Position numbers and translations under genes: made by a program. Shown here piece by piece: positions 44,901 through 53,051 of a stretch of DNA of 64,000 nucleotides. The number at the start of each line of letters is the position of its first letter. Position 1 is the stretch's first letter. A model generated the notes under the pieces. It made no database searches, was not told the origin of the DNA, and saw only the letters and a program-made list of their open reading frames with translations. Source of the stretch: JAWXBG01 sp044375415 (GTDB taxonomy: Bacteria > Bacteroidota > Bacteroidia > Flavobacteriales_D > Sanyastnellaceae); NCBI GenBank assembly GCA_044375415.1, contig JBILMS010000009.1, positions 8,154-72,153 of the forward strand, in the 5' to 3' direction.

Positions 44901-45330
44901 ATCCTCCGAGTGGTTTTTCAGCGATGGTTCTACCAGCAATGAGGAAAACCCGTATCACTCATTCCAAAATATGGATCCTTGGCAGGTAACACTCACCGTA
45001 ACCGGAGAACTCGGTTGTCAAAATTCTATTACCGATGTGTTTTACCCTCTAGCAAACATCTATGTGCCAAACTGCTTCACGCCCGATGGGGACGGTGTAA
45101 ATGAAGTGTTTAAGGTCTACGGACACGATATTTTATCATTTGAAATTACCTTGTTCAATCGATTTAGTGAGGTGGTCTATCACAGTACCGATATCGATGA
45201 AGTATGGACCGGTAATAAGTCCGGTAGTGAGCATTTCGTGCAAGATGGTGCTTACTCATACATTCTAAAAGCAGAGGGAATTAGAGGTAATTTCATCGAA
45301 AAAACCGGACAAGTTTTTATTCTTCGATAA
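41983..45330 (+). CDS. Choice-of-anchor-L surface protein 2, T9SS type B
   Basis: 1115 residues with a signal peptide (about 1-22). The anchor-L domain is close to that of its upstream neighbour (QYVFGSDEYPEYSNSGFND, FFLSGPGISGPYSNG, CEYCEYYIHNGNG). Seven tandem repeats follow, each near 90 residues, with GG(x)GxYxYxW and mostly DLG(P/A)D(L/F)xVxC at their starts. A PKD-like segment and a type B sorting domain (NCFTPDGDGVNEVFKV to GQVFILR) end it. Repeat number differs from the paralog, consistent with expansion by recombination. The gap to the upstream gene is 123 bp. Confidence 0.9.
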   Translation: MKLTACLMMSAVLLLAPLRSISQLFIDNTVNATDGVQSVLLGNGVTASGISFAGASEQIGSFTCTGCNLGIGTGLLMGSGNVDGAPGPNSSGSNSLTPSSGWGASDPDLALLSGFGLNDAAVLQFDFIPTGDSLVFQYVFGSDEYPEYSNSGFNDAFGFFLSGPGISGPYSNGAQNIALIPGTSLPVTINNLNNGGAGTGPCEYCEYYIHNGNGGGSSNLAIECDGFTTVLTAYASVQCGETYHIKLAIADAGDTGFDSFVFLEAGSFSSNQVQLTYTPPAISPDQSSLYEGCLQSTIDFERPSSQAGEAVYEVIVSGAAVNGLDYTYIPDSLYFAAGQQEVSINIEAFIDAIPEGSESITITVMGLSVCSLSDDSVTYTFNISDIPALDVSIPDVLINCGETAVLEPQISGGFGYYEIDWGTGSQDFMIEVSPNDPQSYPFTISDTCNVEPFLGLANVIFPDYAPISVDIGSDQILSCLDPLIVSSIVSGGYGTYTYNWEVNGDFVSDLTSISYLTDDAGDVTLTITDICDETGTDVLNFSFPAVPVIVDLGPDFDVTCMDVANLSAQVSGGIGTYTYSWTSPEDNYGTNTNINVQIDEETPITLTVQDQCENVGSDEIILDVPAVPISLDLGADLTVTCLDQNLIEPQISGGVGSYTYSWSTEYGVESLDPTYLLQTDEDIVLALDVEDECGNETSDAITVAVPQVSIQLDLGPDLTVGCADIIPMNPTIDGGVGTYSYSWTLAGVVVSLDDDFNLQVESDSYLGLSIEDQCGNTSYAEISISVPPVPVNVDLGPDLVVTCLDETLLLPSVSGGVGSYSYQWVFQDLQIGNESSQNFQTAVNSNVTVIVEDECGNVNSDVIGIAVPPVPLYVSLNTADTAICIGESIDLEVFSAGGVGEYSYQWNPNYGSLSSLSDIPQSSTTYVVTVSDECGNSSQTNVYVGVEDVTPAFMVDYIGDWGIQLDNVSVDAVSSEWFFSDGSTSNEENPYHSFQNMDPWQVTLTVTGELGCQNSITDVFYPLANIYVPNCFTPDGDGVNEVFKVYGHDILSFEITLFNRFSEVVYHSTDIDEVWTGNKSGSEHFVQDGAYSYILKAEGIRGNFIEKTGQVFILR

Positions 45331-45497
45331 TCGGAAAAAGTATTTGGTCATTTCTAAGTAATAATTTTAATGTCAGGCAACCGTTCGCGTTTTTTTTCCA
45401 TCTGAACTCAAGAAACCGGCATCTTTTTGTCCTTTAAAAGTTTCATAAAAGCGAACATGTCAATGTTGAAAGTGGATTATCGGCATACCCTTGTGTG

Positions 45498-45534
45498 AAA
45501 AATCCAATCGCTCAAAACTGAAGGATTTTTTTTT
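45498..45534 (+). terminator. Candidate terminator between the second and third anchor-L genes
   Basis: AAAAATCC (45498-45505) pairs with GGATTTTT (45523-45530) and continues into T. It lies 170 bp after the stop of the preceding gene, so the assignment is tentative. A TACCTTCG (45539-45546) just downstream is a possible -7 element for the third gene. Confidence 0.45.
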
Positions 45535-45602
45535 GATATACCTTCGCATTCATACAACCTTTGTAAGGCTTTAACGATCTACATACAAACACATACTCAC
45601 TC

Positions 45603-47468
45603 ATGAAGTATTTTCTTTTTATAATCTTTTCGATCACTGGTTTCCAGTCTTTTAGCCAATCAGTAAATTACCTGACCCCGGAAGAGGCTGTTGCTCTTCT
45701 TTTGGGTGAAGGCATAGTAGCTTCGAATATTACATACTCCGGAAGTGCCGTTCAGATAGGAGAAATTGCCGGATTTGATGGTTCCGGATTTCCCATCGGG
45801 GATGGAGTAATTCTCTCGGCTGCCGATGTTGTAAACGTTTTACCTCCCGGTAATTTTAATGAAGTGCCTTTTGGTGAAGGAATAAGCGGCGACCAAGACT
45901 TGCTCGATATTGCGAATAGCGTACCCCCGCTAATTGGCCAATTCTTTTCAGTTGGAAGTGTTAATGACATGTCGATTCTTGAATTTGACTTCACTCCGAC
46001 CGGGGACAGCCTGATGTTCAACTATTCTTTTGGCTCAGATGAATACCTCGCATGGGTAAACTCCTCTTTCAACGACGTTTTTGCATTTCTTCTCAGTGGA
46101 CCCGGGATTACCGGACCTTATGATGCCCCGGCCGGCTTCCCGGATGGCGCGATCAATATTGCCTTTTTGCCAAATTCTGATCCTGAACTCCCCATCACTA
46201 TTTCCTCAGTAAATAACGTTCTCAATTCCGAATATTACATAGACAATCCGAACAACATTGGTTTCGCAATCAATGGTTATACCGTCTCTCTACAAGCAGT
46301 GGCGCAAGTGCAGTGTGGGCAAACCTATCACATCAAATTGGCTATAGCCGATGGGTCCGACACCGCTTTGGAATCTATTGTGGTTCTCGAAGCAGGTAGC
46401 TTTAGTTCTAATGCGTTAAATATTGTTGGGGGCGTAGAAAATGCTCCTGCATTCCTGCCCGGCAATACCGTTTTGGAAGGTTGTGTTGATGGCTTTTTTA
46501 CCATCTTCCAACCGAATATTAACGTGGCTGATACACTTAACCTAATCGTATCCGGTACTTCAACTTCCGGTTTAGATTTCGAGCCCTTCCCTGCTACCGT
46601 AATTATTCCTGAAGGCTCACTTTCAATTGAATTGCCTTTGATTCCATTAGCTGACAATTTGGACGAAGGAACGGAAACTGTTACTATACAGTACTTCTAC
46701 CTCAACTCTTGTGGAGATGCCGACACAGCGACTGCAACCATGAATATTCAGAATTACAGCTACATGGTTTTAGATCTCGAAGATGTATTCATTTGTCCTG
46801 GTGAAAACGCCAATGTAAACGCAACTCCGGATGGCGGAGCTCCTTCTTTCTCTTATTCGTGGAGTACAGGGCAATCTAGCTCCAGTGTTTCGTTCGATGC
46901 CGAAGACATCGATGAGAGCACAGAGATCAGTGTAACCGTGGACGACTATTGTGATAACACGGTGACCGAAACGTTTATTCTCACCGAACCTGCTCCCTTC
47001 GAAGTCCAAGATTCTGTTGACTTTTGCCTTGGTCTTGAAACCGGAGACATGGTAATTGGTGGAGCTTCACCGTATGAATATGAATTTGATACACTTGGTC
47101 TTGCCTACCTTGGGAATGACAAATTCACTGCGCTAATACCCGGGTTTTACGTTATTGAAGTAACAGATCAATGCGGTCAAAGTGAAGATATTTTAGTAGA
47201 AGTTGTTGAATGTGACACTTTCATTCCAAACGTATTTACGCCGGAAGGTTCGAGTGAATACAACCAGTTTTTCGTTATCCAAGGGATCGAAGGTTTCCCA
47301 AAAAGCAAACTCACCGTATACAATCGTTGGGGAAATATGGTTTACGAAAGCGAAAATTACAGCAACAAATGGAAAGCCGATGATCTGCCGGGGGGAACAT
47401 ACTTTTACATCTTTAACCGTTCAGATGGAGAAAATTATTCGGGACACCTCACTGTTCTGAAAAAATAG
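45603..47468 (+). CDS. Choice-of-anchor-L surface protein 3, T9SS type B
   Basis: 621 residues, the shortest paralog. Signal peptide (about 1-19), anchor-L domain (NYSFGSDEYLAWVNSSFND, FAFLLSGPGITGPYD, IKLAIADGSD, VVLEAGSF), then a Calx-beta-like segment (GTSTSGLDFEPFPATVIIPEG) and only one or two GG(x)P/SxxYSW repeats. The type B sorting domain (FIPNVFTPEGSSEYN, LTVYNRWGNMVYES, LPGGTYFYIFN) closely matches that of paralog 1 rather than the adjacent paralog 2. A strong terminator follows. Confidence 0.9.
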   Translation: MKYFLFIIFSITGFQSFSQSVNYLTPEEAVALLLGEGIVASNITYSGSAVQIGEIAGFDGSGFPIGDGVILSAADVVNVLPPGNFNEVPFGEGISGDQDLLDIANSVPPLIGQFFSVGSVNDMSILEFDFTPTGDSLMFNYSFGSDEYLAWVNSSFNDVFAFLLSGPGITGPYDAPAGFPDGAINIAFLPNSDPELPITISSVNNVLNSEYYIDNPNNIGFAINGYTVSLQAVAQVQCGQTYHIKLAIADGSDTALESIVVLEAGSFSSNALNIVGGVENAPAFLPGNTVLEGCVDGFFTIFQPNINVADTLNLIVSGTSTSGLDFEPFPATVIIPEGSLSIELPLIPLADNLDEGTETVTIQYFYLNSCGDADTATATMNIQNYSYMVLDLEDVFICPGENANVNATPDGGAPSFSYSWSTGQSSSSVSFDAEDIDESTEISVTVDDYCDNTVTETFILTEPAPFEVQDSVDFCLGLETGDMVIGGASPYEYEFDTLGLAYLGNDKFTALIPGFYVIEVTDQCGQSEDILVEVVECDTFIPNVFTPEGSSEYNQFFVIQGIEGFPKSKLTVYNRWGNMVYESENYSNKWKADDLPGGTYFYIFNRSDGENYSGHLTVLKK

Positions 47469-47476
47469 TACTTACC

Positions 47477-47503
47477 AAAAACCCCACTTCGGCGGGGTTT
47501 TTT
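47477..47503 (+). terminator. Rho-independent terminator
   Basis: AAAAACCCC (47477-47485) pairs with GGGGTTTTT (47494-47502), ACTTCGGC loop, T run. It ends the anchor-L cluster. Confidence 0.9.
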
Positions 47504-47600
47504 CTTAAATAAAAATTTCATTTTAGTCAAAAATGGTTTTCTTTGCGATGGGAGACTTAAATCCGCTCGTCTGTAACTCTTATTTACTAAAACAATTCGT

Positions 47601-47999
47601 ATGCTAAAAGAATTCAAAGAATTTGCCATGAAGGGCAACCTAATCGACCTAGCTGTCGGTTTTATAATGGGTACTGCCTTTGCCAAACTTTCAGGAACAT
47701 TTATCGACAAATTGATTATGCCGCTCGTTGGTATGATTCAGGGAAAAGATATGTCCGATTGGAAATATGTACTGAAAGAGGCTGTCGTTTTGGATGGCAA
47801 AGAAACTGCCGCTGAAGTAGCTATCTCTTGGGGTTCGTTTATTTCAGTTACCATCGAGTTTATCCTTGTCGCTTTTGTAATGTTTCTGGTTGTGAAGGGT
47901 ATAAATAAAATGAAAAAAGCCCAACCTGCACCTGCTCCGGCCGGTCCAACTGCAGACCAACAGCTTCTCACAGAAATTAGAGATCTTCTCAAAAAATAG
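47601..47999 (+). CDS. mscL: Large-conductance mechanosensitive channel
   Basis: 132 residues, the usual size. N-terminal amphipathic helix LKEFKEFAMKGNLIDLAVGFIMGTAF carries the pore-gating glycines, followed by VGMIQGKDMSD (periplasmic loop) and a second helix (SFISVTIEFILVAFVMFLVV). The C-terminal helix LLTEIRDLLKK forms the cytoplasmic bundle. It is a homopentameric emergency valve in the inner membrane. Single gene, with terminators on both sides. Confidence 0.96.
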   Translation: MLKEFKEFAMKGNLIDLAVGFIMGTAFAKLSGTFIDKLIMPLVGMIQGKDMSDWKYVLKEAVVLDGKETAAEVAISWGSFISVTIEFILVAFVMFLVVKGINKMKKAQPAPAPAGPTADQQLLTEIRDLLKK

Positions 48000-48018
48000 T
48001 TTTTCCATCTCTTTCATA

Positions 48019-48053
48019 AAGCCGGCACCATAAAGTGTCGGCTTTTTTTTTAC
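48019..48053 (+). terminator. Terminator of mscL
   Basis: AAGCCGGCAC (48019-48028) pairs imperfectly with GTGTCGGCTT (48036-48045), followed by a run of T to 48053. Confidence 0.85.
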
Positions 48054-48098
48054 TCAAAGTAAACAATAAAAGGAGTTTGTGGTTGTCCTTTGCAATTG

Positions 48099-50405
48099 AT
48101 GAATAAGTGGAAAAGCATAGCTTTACTTGTGACCCTGACACTGGTCACGGTTTTCTGTATAGAGCGAATTACTCACCTCAAGTTCGATTATGACTTTGAA
48201 AAGTTCTTCCCGGTAGGCAATGAGGAAAGTGATTTCTACTTCGAATTCCGCGAAAAATTTGAAACCGATAACGACTTTGTTATTGTCGGACTAGTTAACC
48301 ACGATGGAATATTCAACTACCCCTTTCTTCACGATGTAGATAGCCTTGCCACACTTCTACGCGGAGTGGAGAACATGGATGAAGTGCTCTCACCCACCGA
48401 CTTAAAAGAGGTTGTGCGAGACCCCGCCTTAGGACTGTTTCTTCGTAAACCCGTCTTGGATTGGAAAAACCCTGATTCTTACTCGTCCGATTCAGCTTAC
48501 GTCATTTCTAACGACATTTATAAGGGTTCCTTTTTTTCGTCAGATGGAAAAGCGCTTGCTATCAACATGAAACACAAGCAAGGTCTATCCAAAAAAGCTT
48601 GTGATAAAGTAGCGGATGATATTCAAGCAGCGATAGCCAATTTCTCCTTCGACGAATCTCACGTGATAGGAAGAAGTTTAGGTCAAAAAGTATATGTGGA
48701 AATGATGGCACGTGAAATGGCCTTGTTTATTACCATTAGCTTTTTTCTAACTCTTCTATTTCTCTTCATTGCCTTTCGATCCTTTTGGAATGTCGTGCTG
48801 CCCACATTGGTAGTTCTTACCTCCATCGTTTGGACATTGGGAGCAATTGAACTTCTTGGGCAGGATATCGATATCATGCTAACCATTTTACCCACCATAC
48901 TATTTGTAATCGGAATAAGCGATTCTGTGCACATTCTGGCTCGATATATAGAATTACTTCGAGCAGGAAAAGAAAAAACAGAGGCTATAAAAGGAGCTAT
49001 ACGAGACACGATACTCCCCACATTTCTTACAGCAATTACAACGGCCATTGGTTTTGGAACACTCATATTTAATGGCATTCAACCTATTTCCAACTTTGGT
49101 ATTTACACAAGTGTTGGTGTGATGATGGCTTTTTTCATCAGTTATGCCATGCTGCCTGCAGGACTCTATTTATGTCCAAAACCCGGCATTTCTTCACCTC
49201 TTAGCAAAAATGATTTTTGGACGCCCAAACTCCACCGGGTGTTCATGTGGATTTTACAAAAAAGAAAAAAAATCCTCTGGGGTGCCGTCATATTCACGCT
49301 GGCATGTATAGGGATCACCAGCCAAATCAACGTGAATAATTTTATGCTCGAAGATCTCGACAACGATCACTTTCTAAAAAAAGAATTTCGTTTTGTCGAA
49401 GAGAAATTCTCGGGTGCAAGACCTTTCGAAATGGCCATTACCTTCCAAACCCAAGAAGATATTTGGAAACCCGAAACTCTCCGTCAACTCGACCTACTTG
49501 ACAACCACTTGCGAACTGAATACGGTGTCGGAAATTTGATGTCCCTACCTGTCTTAGTTAAAAGCATTAATAAAGCTCTCAATGGCGGACAGACTTCGTA
49601 TTTTACTATTCCGGAAACTCAAGAAGAAATCGATAGGATCAAAGAAATAACAGATCGCAAAGATTTCGCTAAGGTCTACAACTTAATAATTAACGAAGAG
49701 GAGAAAACGGCCCGTTTTAGTGGTAAAACAGGTGATCTCGGCAGGGTTCACTTCGACCAAAAAAATGAAAATCTTCGAACTTATTTCTCATCTCTAGGTG
49801 TTACCGGTTGGAATTACAAGGTTACAGGTACCGCGCATCTCATCGACTACAACAATAGCTATCTAGTAGAAAACATGTTGCTGGATATTATCTTATCCAT
49901 TTTTTCAGTGGCTTTGCTGGTGGGCATGTTATTCTACTCTTGGCGTATCGCCCTTCTTTCCCTGATACCGAACGTAATTCCTCTTATTGGTCTTTCCGCT
50001 TTTATGGTAATTGCCGGTATCGATATTAAAATCAGTACTTCGATTATCTTCAGTATTGCTTTTGGAATTGCTGTTGACGATACTATTCACTTTATGGGTA
50101 AACTGAAACTTTTGCAAAATCGAGGTTACTCTAAAAATTACGCTGTAAAACGAACTTTTATCTCAACCGGCAAAGCAATCGTTATGACTACATTGATTCT
50201 TTGCGCAGGATTTGTCAGCCTCATCTTTTCAAGTTTCATGGGCACTTTTTATGTAGGCATGTTAGTAACCATCACTTTAATTATTGCATTGGTCGGCGAC
50301 CTCCTGCTTACTTCTGTTTTGGTTCTAAGTTTTGCCAAAGAGAACAAAAAGTTTCTGCAGGGCAAAAAAACCAAGATGGTGGACAAGCTTTTTAATGAAG
50401 AGTAA
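48099..50405 (+). CDS. MMPL/RND-superfamily exporter (HAE3-like)
   Basis: 768 residues from the ATG at 48099 (a TTG lies 9 nt upstream). Twelve-helix RND plan in two halves: TM1, a periplasmic domain (~30-205), then five helices with ILPTILFVIGISDSVHILARY. TM7 is near 390, followed by a second periplasmic domain, then five helices with SIIFSIAFGIAVDDTIHFMGK, carrying the proton-relay aspartates. There is no adaptor or outer-membrane gene beside it, as is usual for HAE3/MMPL proteins. Likely substrates are lipids or hopanoid-like molecules. Upstream of lpxD but with a 59-bp gap. Confidence 0.88.
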   Translation: MNKWKSIALLVTLTLVTVFCIERITHLKFDYDFEKFFPVGNEESDFYFEFREKFETDNDFVIVGLVNHDGIFNYPFLHDVDSLATLLRGVENMDEVLSPTDLKEVVRDPALGLFLRKPVLDWKNPDSYSSDSAYVISNDIYKGSFFSSDGKALAINMKHKQGLSKKACDKVADDIQAAIANFSFDESHVIGRSLGQKVYVEMMAREMALFITISFFLTLLFLFIAFRSFWNVVLPTLVVLTSIVWTLGAIELLGQDIDIMLTILPTILFVIGISDSVHILARYIELLRAGKEKTEAIKGAIRDTILPTFLTAITTAIGFGTLIFNGIQPISNFGIYTSVGVMMAFFISYAMLPAGLYLCPKPGISSPLSKNDFWTPKLHRVFMWILQKRKKILWGAVIFTLACIGITSQINVNNFMLEDLDNDHFLKKEFRFVEEKFSGARPFEMAITFQTQEDIWKPETLRQLDLLDNHLRTEYGVGNLMSLPVLVKSINKALNGGQTSYFTIPETQEEIDRIKEITDRKDFAKVYNLIINEEEKTARFSGKTGDLGRVHFDQKNENLRTYFSSLGVTGWNYKVTGTAHLIDYNNSYLVENMLLDIILSIFSVALLVGMLFYSWRIALLSLIPNVIPLIGLSAFMVIAGIDIKISTSIIFSIAFGIAVDDTIHFMGKLKLLQNRGYSKNYAVKRTFISTGKAIVMTTLILCAGFVSLIFSSFMGTFYVGMLVTITLIIALVGDLLLTSVLVLSFAKENKKFLQGKKTKMVDKLFNEE

Positions 50406-50464
50406 ATTGCCCGAATTTCTCTGACTTACCGTCGTAACTTAGTTTCACTTTATCTTTACACCAT

Positions 50465-51508
50465 ATGGAATTTACAGCCGCGCAAATAGCCGCCATGTTA
50501 GGTGGAACTGTTCAGGGAAATGAAGATGCCCGTGTAAATAATCTTTCAAAGATCGAAGAGGGACAATCGGGCACTTTAACCTTTTTAGCCAATCCCAAAT
50601 ACGAAGAACATATTTATAAAACAGGGGCAACGATAGCAATCGTTTCTAAAGAATTTAAACCTGCTTCACCACTGCCAACGTCTCTCACATTAATTCAAGT
50701 GGATGATGCATATGGCAGCTTCGCTAAACTTCTGGCAGCTTACGACCAAATAAGACAACCTAAACCCGGCATAGATCCACAAGCGTTTGTCTCCAAAGAG
50801 GCAATGATAGGTAAAGACGTGTATATCGCTCCTTTCGTATACATAGGCGATTATGCGGTTGTTGGCGACGGATCGAGATTATATGCAGGAGCTTACGTTG
50901 GTCAAAACACAAAACTTGGTTCGGGATGCACTTTATTCTCCGGAGTTAAAATTTATAACGACTGTACTATTGGTGCTCACTGTACTTTTCACTCCGGTGT
51001 GGTAATAGGCGGTGATGGATTTGGTTTTGTGCCCAACTCAGAGAATAACTACAACAAAGTTCCACAAATCGGAAACGTGATAATTGAAGATCATGTGGAA
51101 GTAGGAGCCAACACAACAATTGATCGGGCAACTTTAGGCTCTACCATTATTCGCAAAGGTGTAAAATTGGATAATCTCATTCAAATAGCACACAATGTAG
51201 AAATCGGAGAAAACACAGTGATAGCAGCTCAAACGGGTATTGCCGGTTCAACAAAAATCGGTAAAGACTGCATGATAGGAGGTCAGGTCGGAATCGTTGG
51301 GCATTTGAATATTGCCGATGGAACAAAGATCGCGGCGCAGAGTGGCGTAGGACACGACGTTCCGACCCCAGGAACAATCCTACAGGGATCACCCGCTTTT
51401 AGCATTATGGATTACAAAAAGTCGTATGTCGGCTTTCGCAAATTACCGGAACTTATGGCGCGCATTGATGCCCTTGAGTCCGAATTAAAAGCGATTAAAA
51501 ACTCCTAA
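50465..51508 (+). CDS. lpxD: UDP-3-O-acylglucosamine N-acyltransferase
   Basis: 347 residues. An N-terminal uridine-binding domain (1-~100) is followed by a left-handed beta helix of hexapeptide repeats (~105-300), including FHSGVVIGGDGFGFVP with the catalytic His, VGANTTIDRATLG, IAHNVEIG and AAQTGIAGSTKIG. It N-acylates the lipid A precursor. The usual partners lpxA/fabZ are not in this window. TATCTTTA (50451-50458) may be its -7 element. The stop overlaps a strong ribosome-binding site for the next gene. Confidence 0.95.
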   Translation: MEFTAAQIAAMLGGTVQGNEDARVNNLSKIEEGQSGTLTFLANPKYEEHIYKTGATIAIVSKEFKPASPLPTSLTLIQVDDAYGSFAKLLAAYDQIRQPKPGIDPQAFVSKEAMIGKDVYIAPFVYIGDYAVVGDGSRLYAGAYVGQNTKLGSGCTLFSGVKIYNDCTIGAHCTFHSGVVIGGDGFGFVPNSENNYNKVPQIGNVIIEDHVEVGANTTIDRATLGSTIIRKGVKLDNLIQIAHNVEIGENTVIAAQTGIAGSTKIGKDCMIGGQVGIVGHLNIADGTKIAAQSGVGHDVPTPGTILQGSPAFSIMDYKKSYVGFRKLPELMARIDALESELKAIKNS

Positions 51509-51521
51509 GGAGAATTTCGTT

Positions 51522-52316
51522 TTGATACAGTTACTCTTTTTTAGACTTAAAACATTTCTAAGCTATTGTTGGCGAAGGCAAGAAAAACATGGCGTTCACT
51601 CTCCATATGTCTTCGATTTAATGACCATTCATCTACCATCAAAAAAGGAATTTAACTGTTTTGAAAATATCGAGTATTTACGAGAGCAAATGTTGAATTC
51701 CAATCTCGTTATTGAAGTAGAAGATTTCGGTGCCGGATCAATCAAAGGTTCTTCGAGAACTCGGAAAGTATCAGAAATAGCTGCCGTTAGTTCAAAACCG
51801 CCAAAACAAGCACAGTTATTCTTCCGACTGACCAATCTTCATCAACCCGAAACTATCTTAGAACTCGGAACTAATCTCGGGCTTACCACGGCTTACCTGT
51901 CGCTCGCCTGCCCACAGGCTAAAACCATAAGTATTGAAGGTTCCCGCGAATTGGCCTTAATCGCTCACCAAAATCTTCATGCAATTGGTTCATCAGCGCA
52001 AATCAGAGTTGGAACATTCGATGAATTGCTGGATTCTGTCTTGGAAGAACTTCAAACTATAGGGCTTGCCTTTATCGATGGAAACCACAGGAAAGAGGCA
52101 ACTTTGCGCTACTGGGAGCAAATAAAACCTCGATGTATTTCAAAATCTATTGTAATCGTTGATGATATCTATTGGACACCTGAGATGAATGAGGCCTGGA
52201 ATTTTATCAAAACTGATCCACGAGTTAGTCTGAGTCTTGATTTTTATTGGTTTGGAATCATCTATTTCCGCGAAGGAATTGAAAAACAGGAATTCACACT
52301 GAAGATTCCCCGCTAA
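51522..52316 (+). CDS. Class I SAM-dependent methyltransferase (O-methyltransferase-like)
   Basis: 264 residues. KHGVHSPYVFDLM near residue 25 is a Bacteroidota-specific N-terminal motif. The Rossmann core has ILELGTNLGLTTAYLS (SAM motif I), ISIEGSRELA, LAFIDGNHRKEAT and IVIVDDIYW, resembling catechol/caffeoyl-type O-methyltransferases. The substrate is unknown. The start is TTG at 51522, supported by an AAGGAG Shine-Dalgarno (51507-51512) 9 nt upstream; this is one of few clear SD sites in the window. It is translated with lpxD (13-bp gap). Confidence 0.8.
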   Translation: MIQLLFFRLKTFLSYCWRRQEKHGVHSPYVFDLMTIHLPSKKEFNCFENIEYLREQMLNSNLVIEVEDFGAGSIKGSSRTRKVSEIAAVSSKPPKQAQLFFRLTNLHQPETILELGTNLGLTTAYLSLACPQAKTISIEGSRELALIAHQNLHAIGSSAQIRVGTFDELLDSVLEELQTIGLAFIDGNHRKEATLRYWEQIKPRCISKSIVIVDDIYWTPEMNEAWNFIKTDPRVSLSLDFYWFGIIYFREGIEKQEFTLKIPR

Positions 52317-52340
52317 ACTTTCAAAAGATTGCATCTCGAA

Positions 52341-52372
52341 TTTGGCTATGGCACAGTCTATGCTTAACTTTG
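52341..52372 (+). promoter_or_regulatory. Promoter (TTTG-N20-TAACTTTG) with overlapping -24/-12-like sequence
   Basis: TTTG (52341-52344) and TAACTTTG (52365-52372), spacer 20 nt, fit the primary-sigma consensus for the gene at 52403. Inside it TGGCAC-N5-ATGC (52349-52363) has the GG and GC of a sigma-54 promoter at correct 10-nt spacing; that second reading is weaker. Confidence 0.6.
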
Positions 52373-52402
52373 GCTTTACTAAACAATAAATTGACCATAG
52401 AA

Positions 52403-52951
52403 ATGAAGAAAATCTTGATGATTGCACTTTTGTGTACGCCTTTTCTGAGTTTTAGCCAAGACAAAACTCCAGACTCGGCAAAATCCCCAGCTAAAGATGG
52501 AGCAGGTGCTACTGCCGGTAAAACACCCGCCGGTCCGAAAGAATACACCCCTGAAGTTATGTACGGAGAGCTCATTACCTTCGAAAACAATGGCCGTATG
52601 AGCATTCGCATGGATTTCGGTCGCGACTTGCAAACTAATTTAAAAGACAAAGAGCTTATTGGTTTGATAGATGCACTTCGTGAAACATCATTTACAAACA
52701 TTCCCGATGCTATTAATTACTTGTCAGCTCAAGGATTCCGTCTGATCAATTCATACAATTTTGTGAATTCAGGCAGAACAGAAACACATTTCCTCTTTGA
52801 AAAACGTTTGGTTAAAGCTCCGGGAACCGATAACATTGGTGGTGTTCAAAAACCACCGGCAAATCCAACTCCAAGAGACCCAGCTGTTCGTCCGACTGAA
52901 ACAAAACCAGCCGGCAAAACGGACTCTAAAGCCGATGGTAAGAAAAAATAA
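52403..52951 (+). CDS. Small secreted/periplasmic protein, unknown function
   Basis: 182 residues from the ATG at 52403, which gives a proper signal peptide (MKKILMIALLCTPFLSFSQ). A low-complexity Lys/Pro/Ala linker (~20-45) is followed by a compact domain of ~90 residues (ITFENNGRMSIRMDFG to RTETHFLFEKR), and a Pro/Lys-rich tail. No catalytic motif is visible. The middle domain predicts as mixed alpha/beta. Monocistronic, with its own promoter and terminator. Confidence 0.75.
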   Translation: MKKILMIALLCTPFLSFSQDKTPDSAKSPAKDGAGATAGKTPAGPKEYTPEVMYGELITFENNGRMSIRMDFGRDLQTNLKDKELIGLIDALRETSFTNIPDAINYLSAQGFRLINSYNFVNSGRTETHFLFEKRLVKAPGTDNIGGVQKPPANPTPRDPAVRPTETKPAGKTDSKADGKKK

Positions 52952-52971
52952 TCAGTAAAGCTGATGTCGAG

Positions 52972-52999
52972 GCCCCGCCACTTGTTGGCGGGGCTTTTT
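52972..52999 (+). terminator. Strong rho-independent terminator
   Basis: GCCCCGCCA (52972-52980) pairs with TGGCGGGGC (52986-52994), 5-nt loop, five T. Confidence 0.93.
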
Positions 53000-53051
53000 G
53001 TTTCTATTCTCTTTGGTGATTCAATGACTAAATTCGCAGTGATATAATACG

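Noticed and set aside
47601..47999. A functional unit of MscS and MscL
   Set aside because: They are 32 kb apart with separate promoters and terminators; simple co-occurrence.
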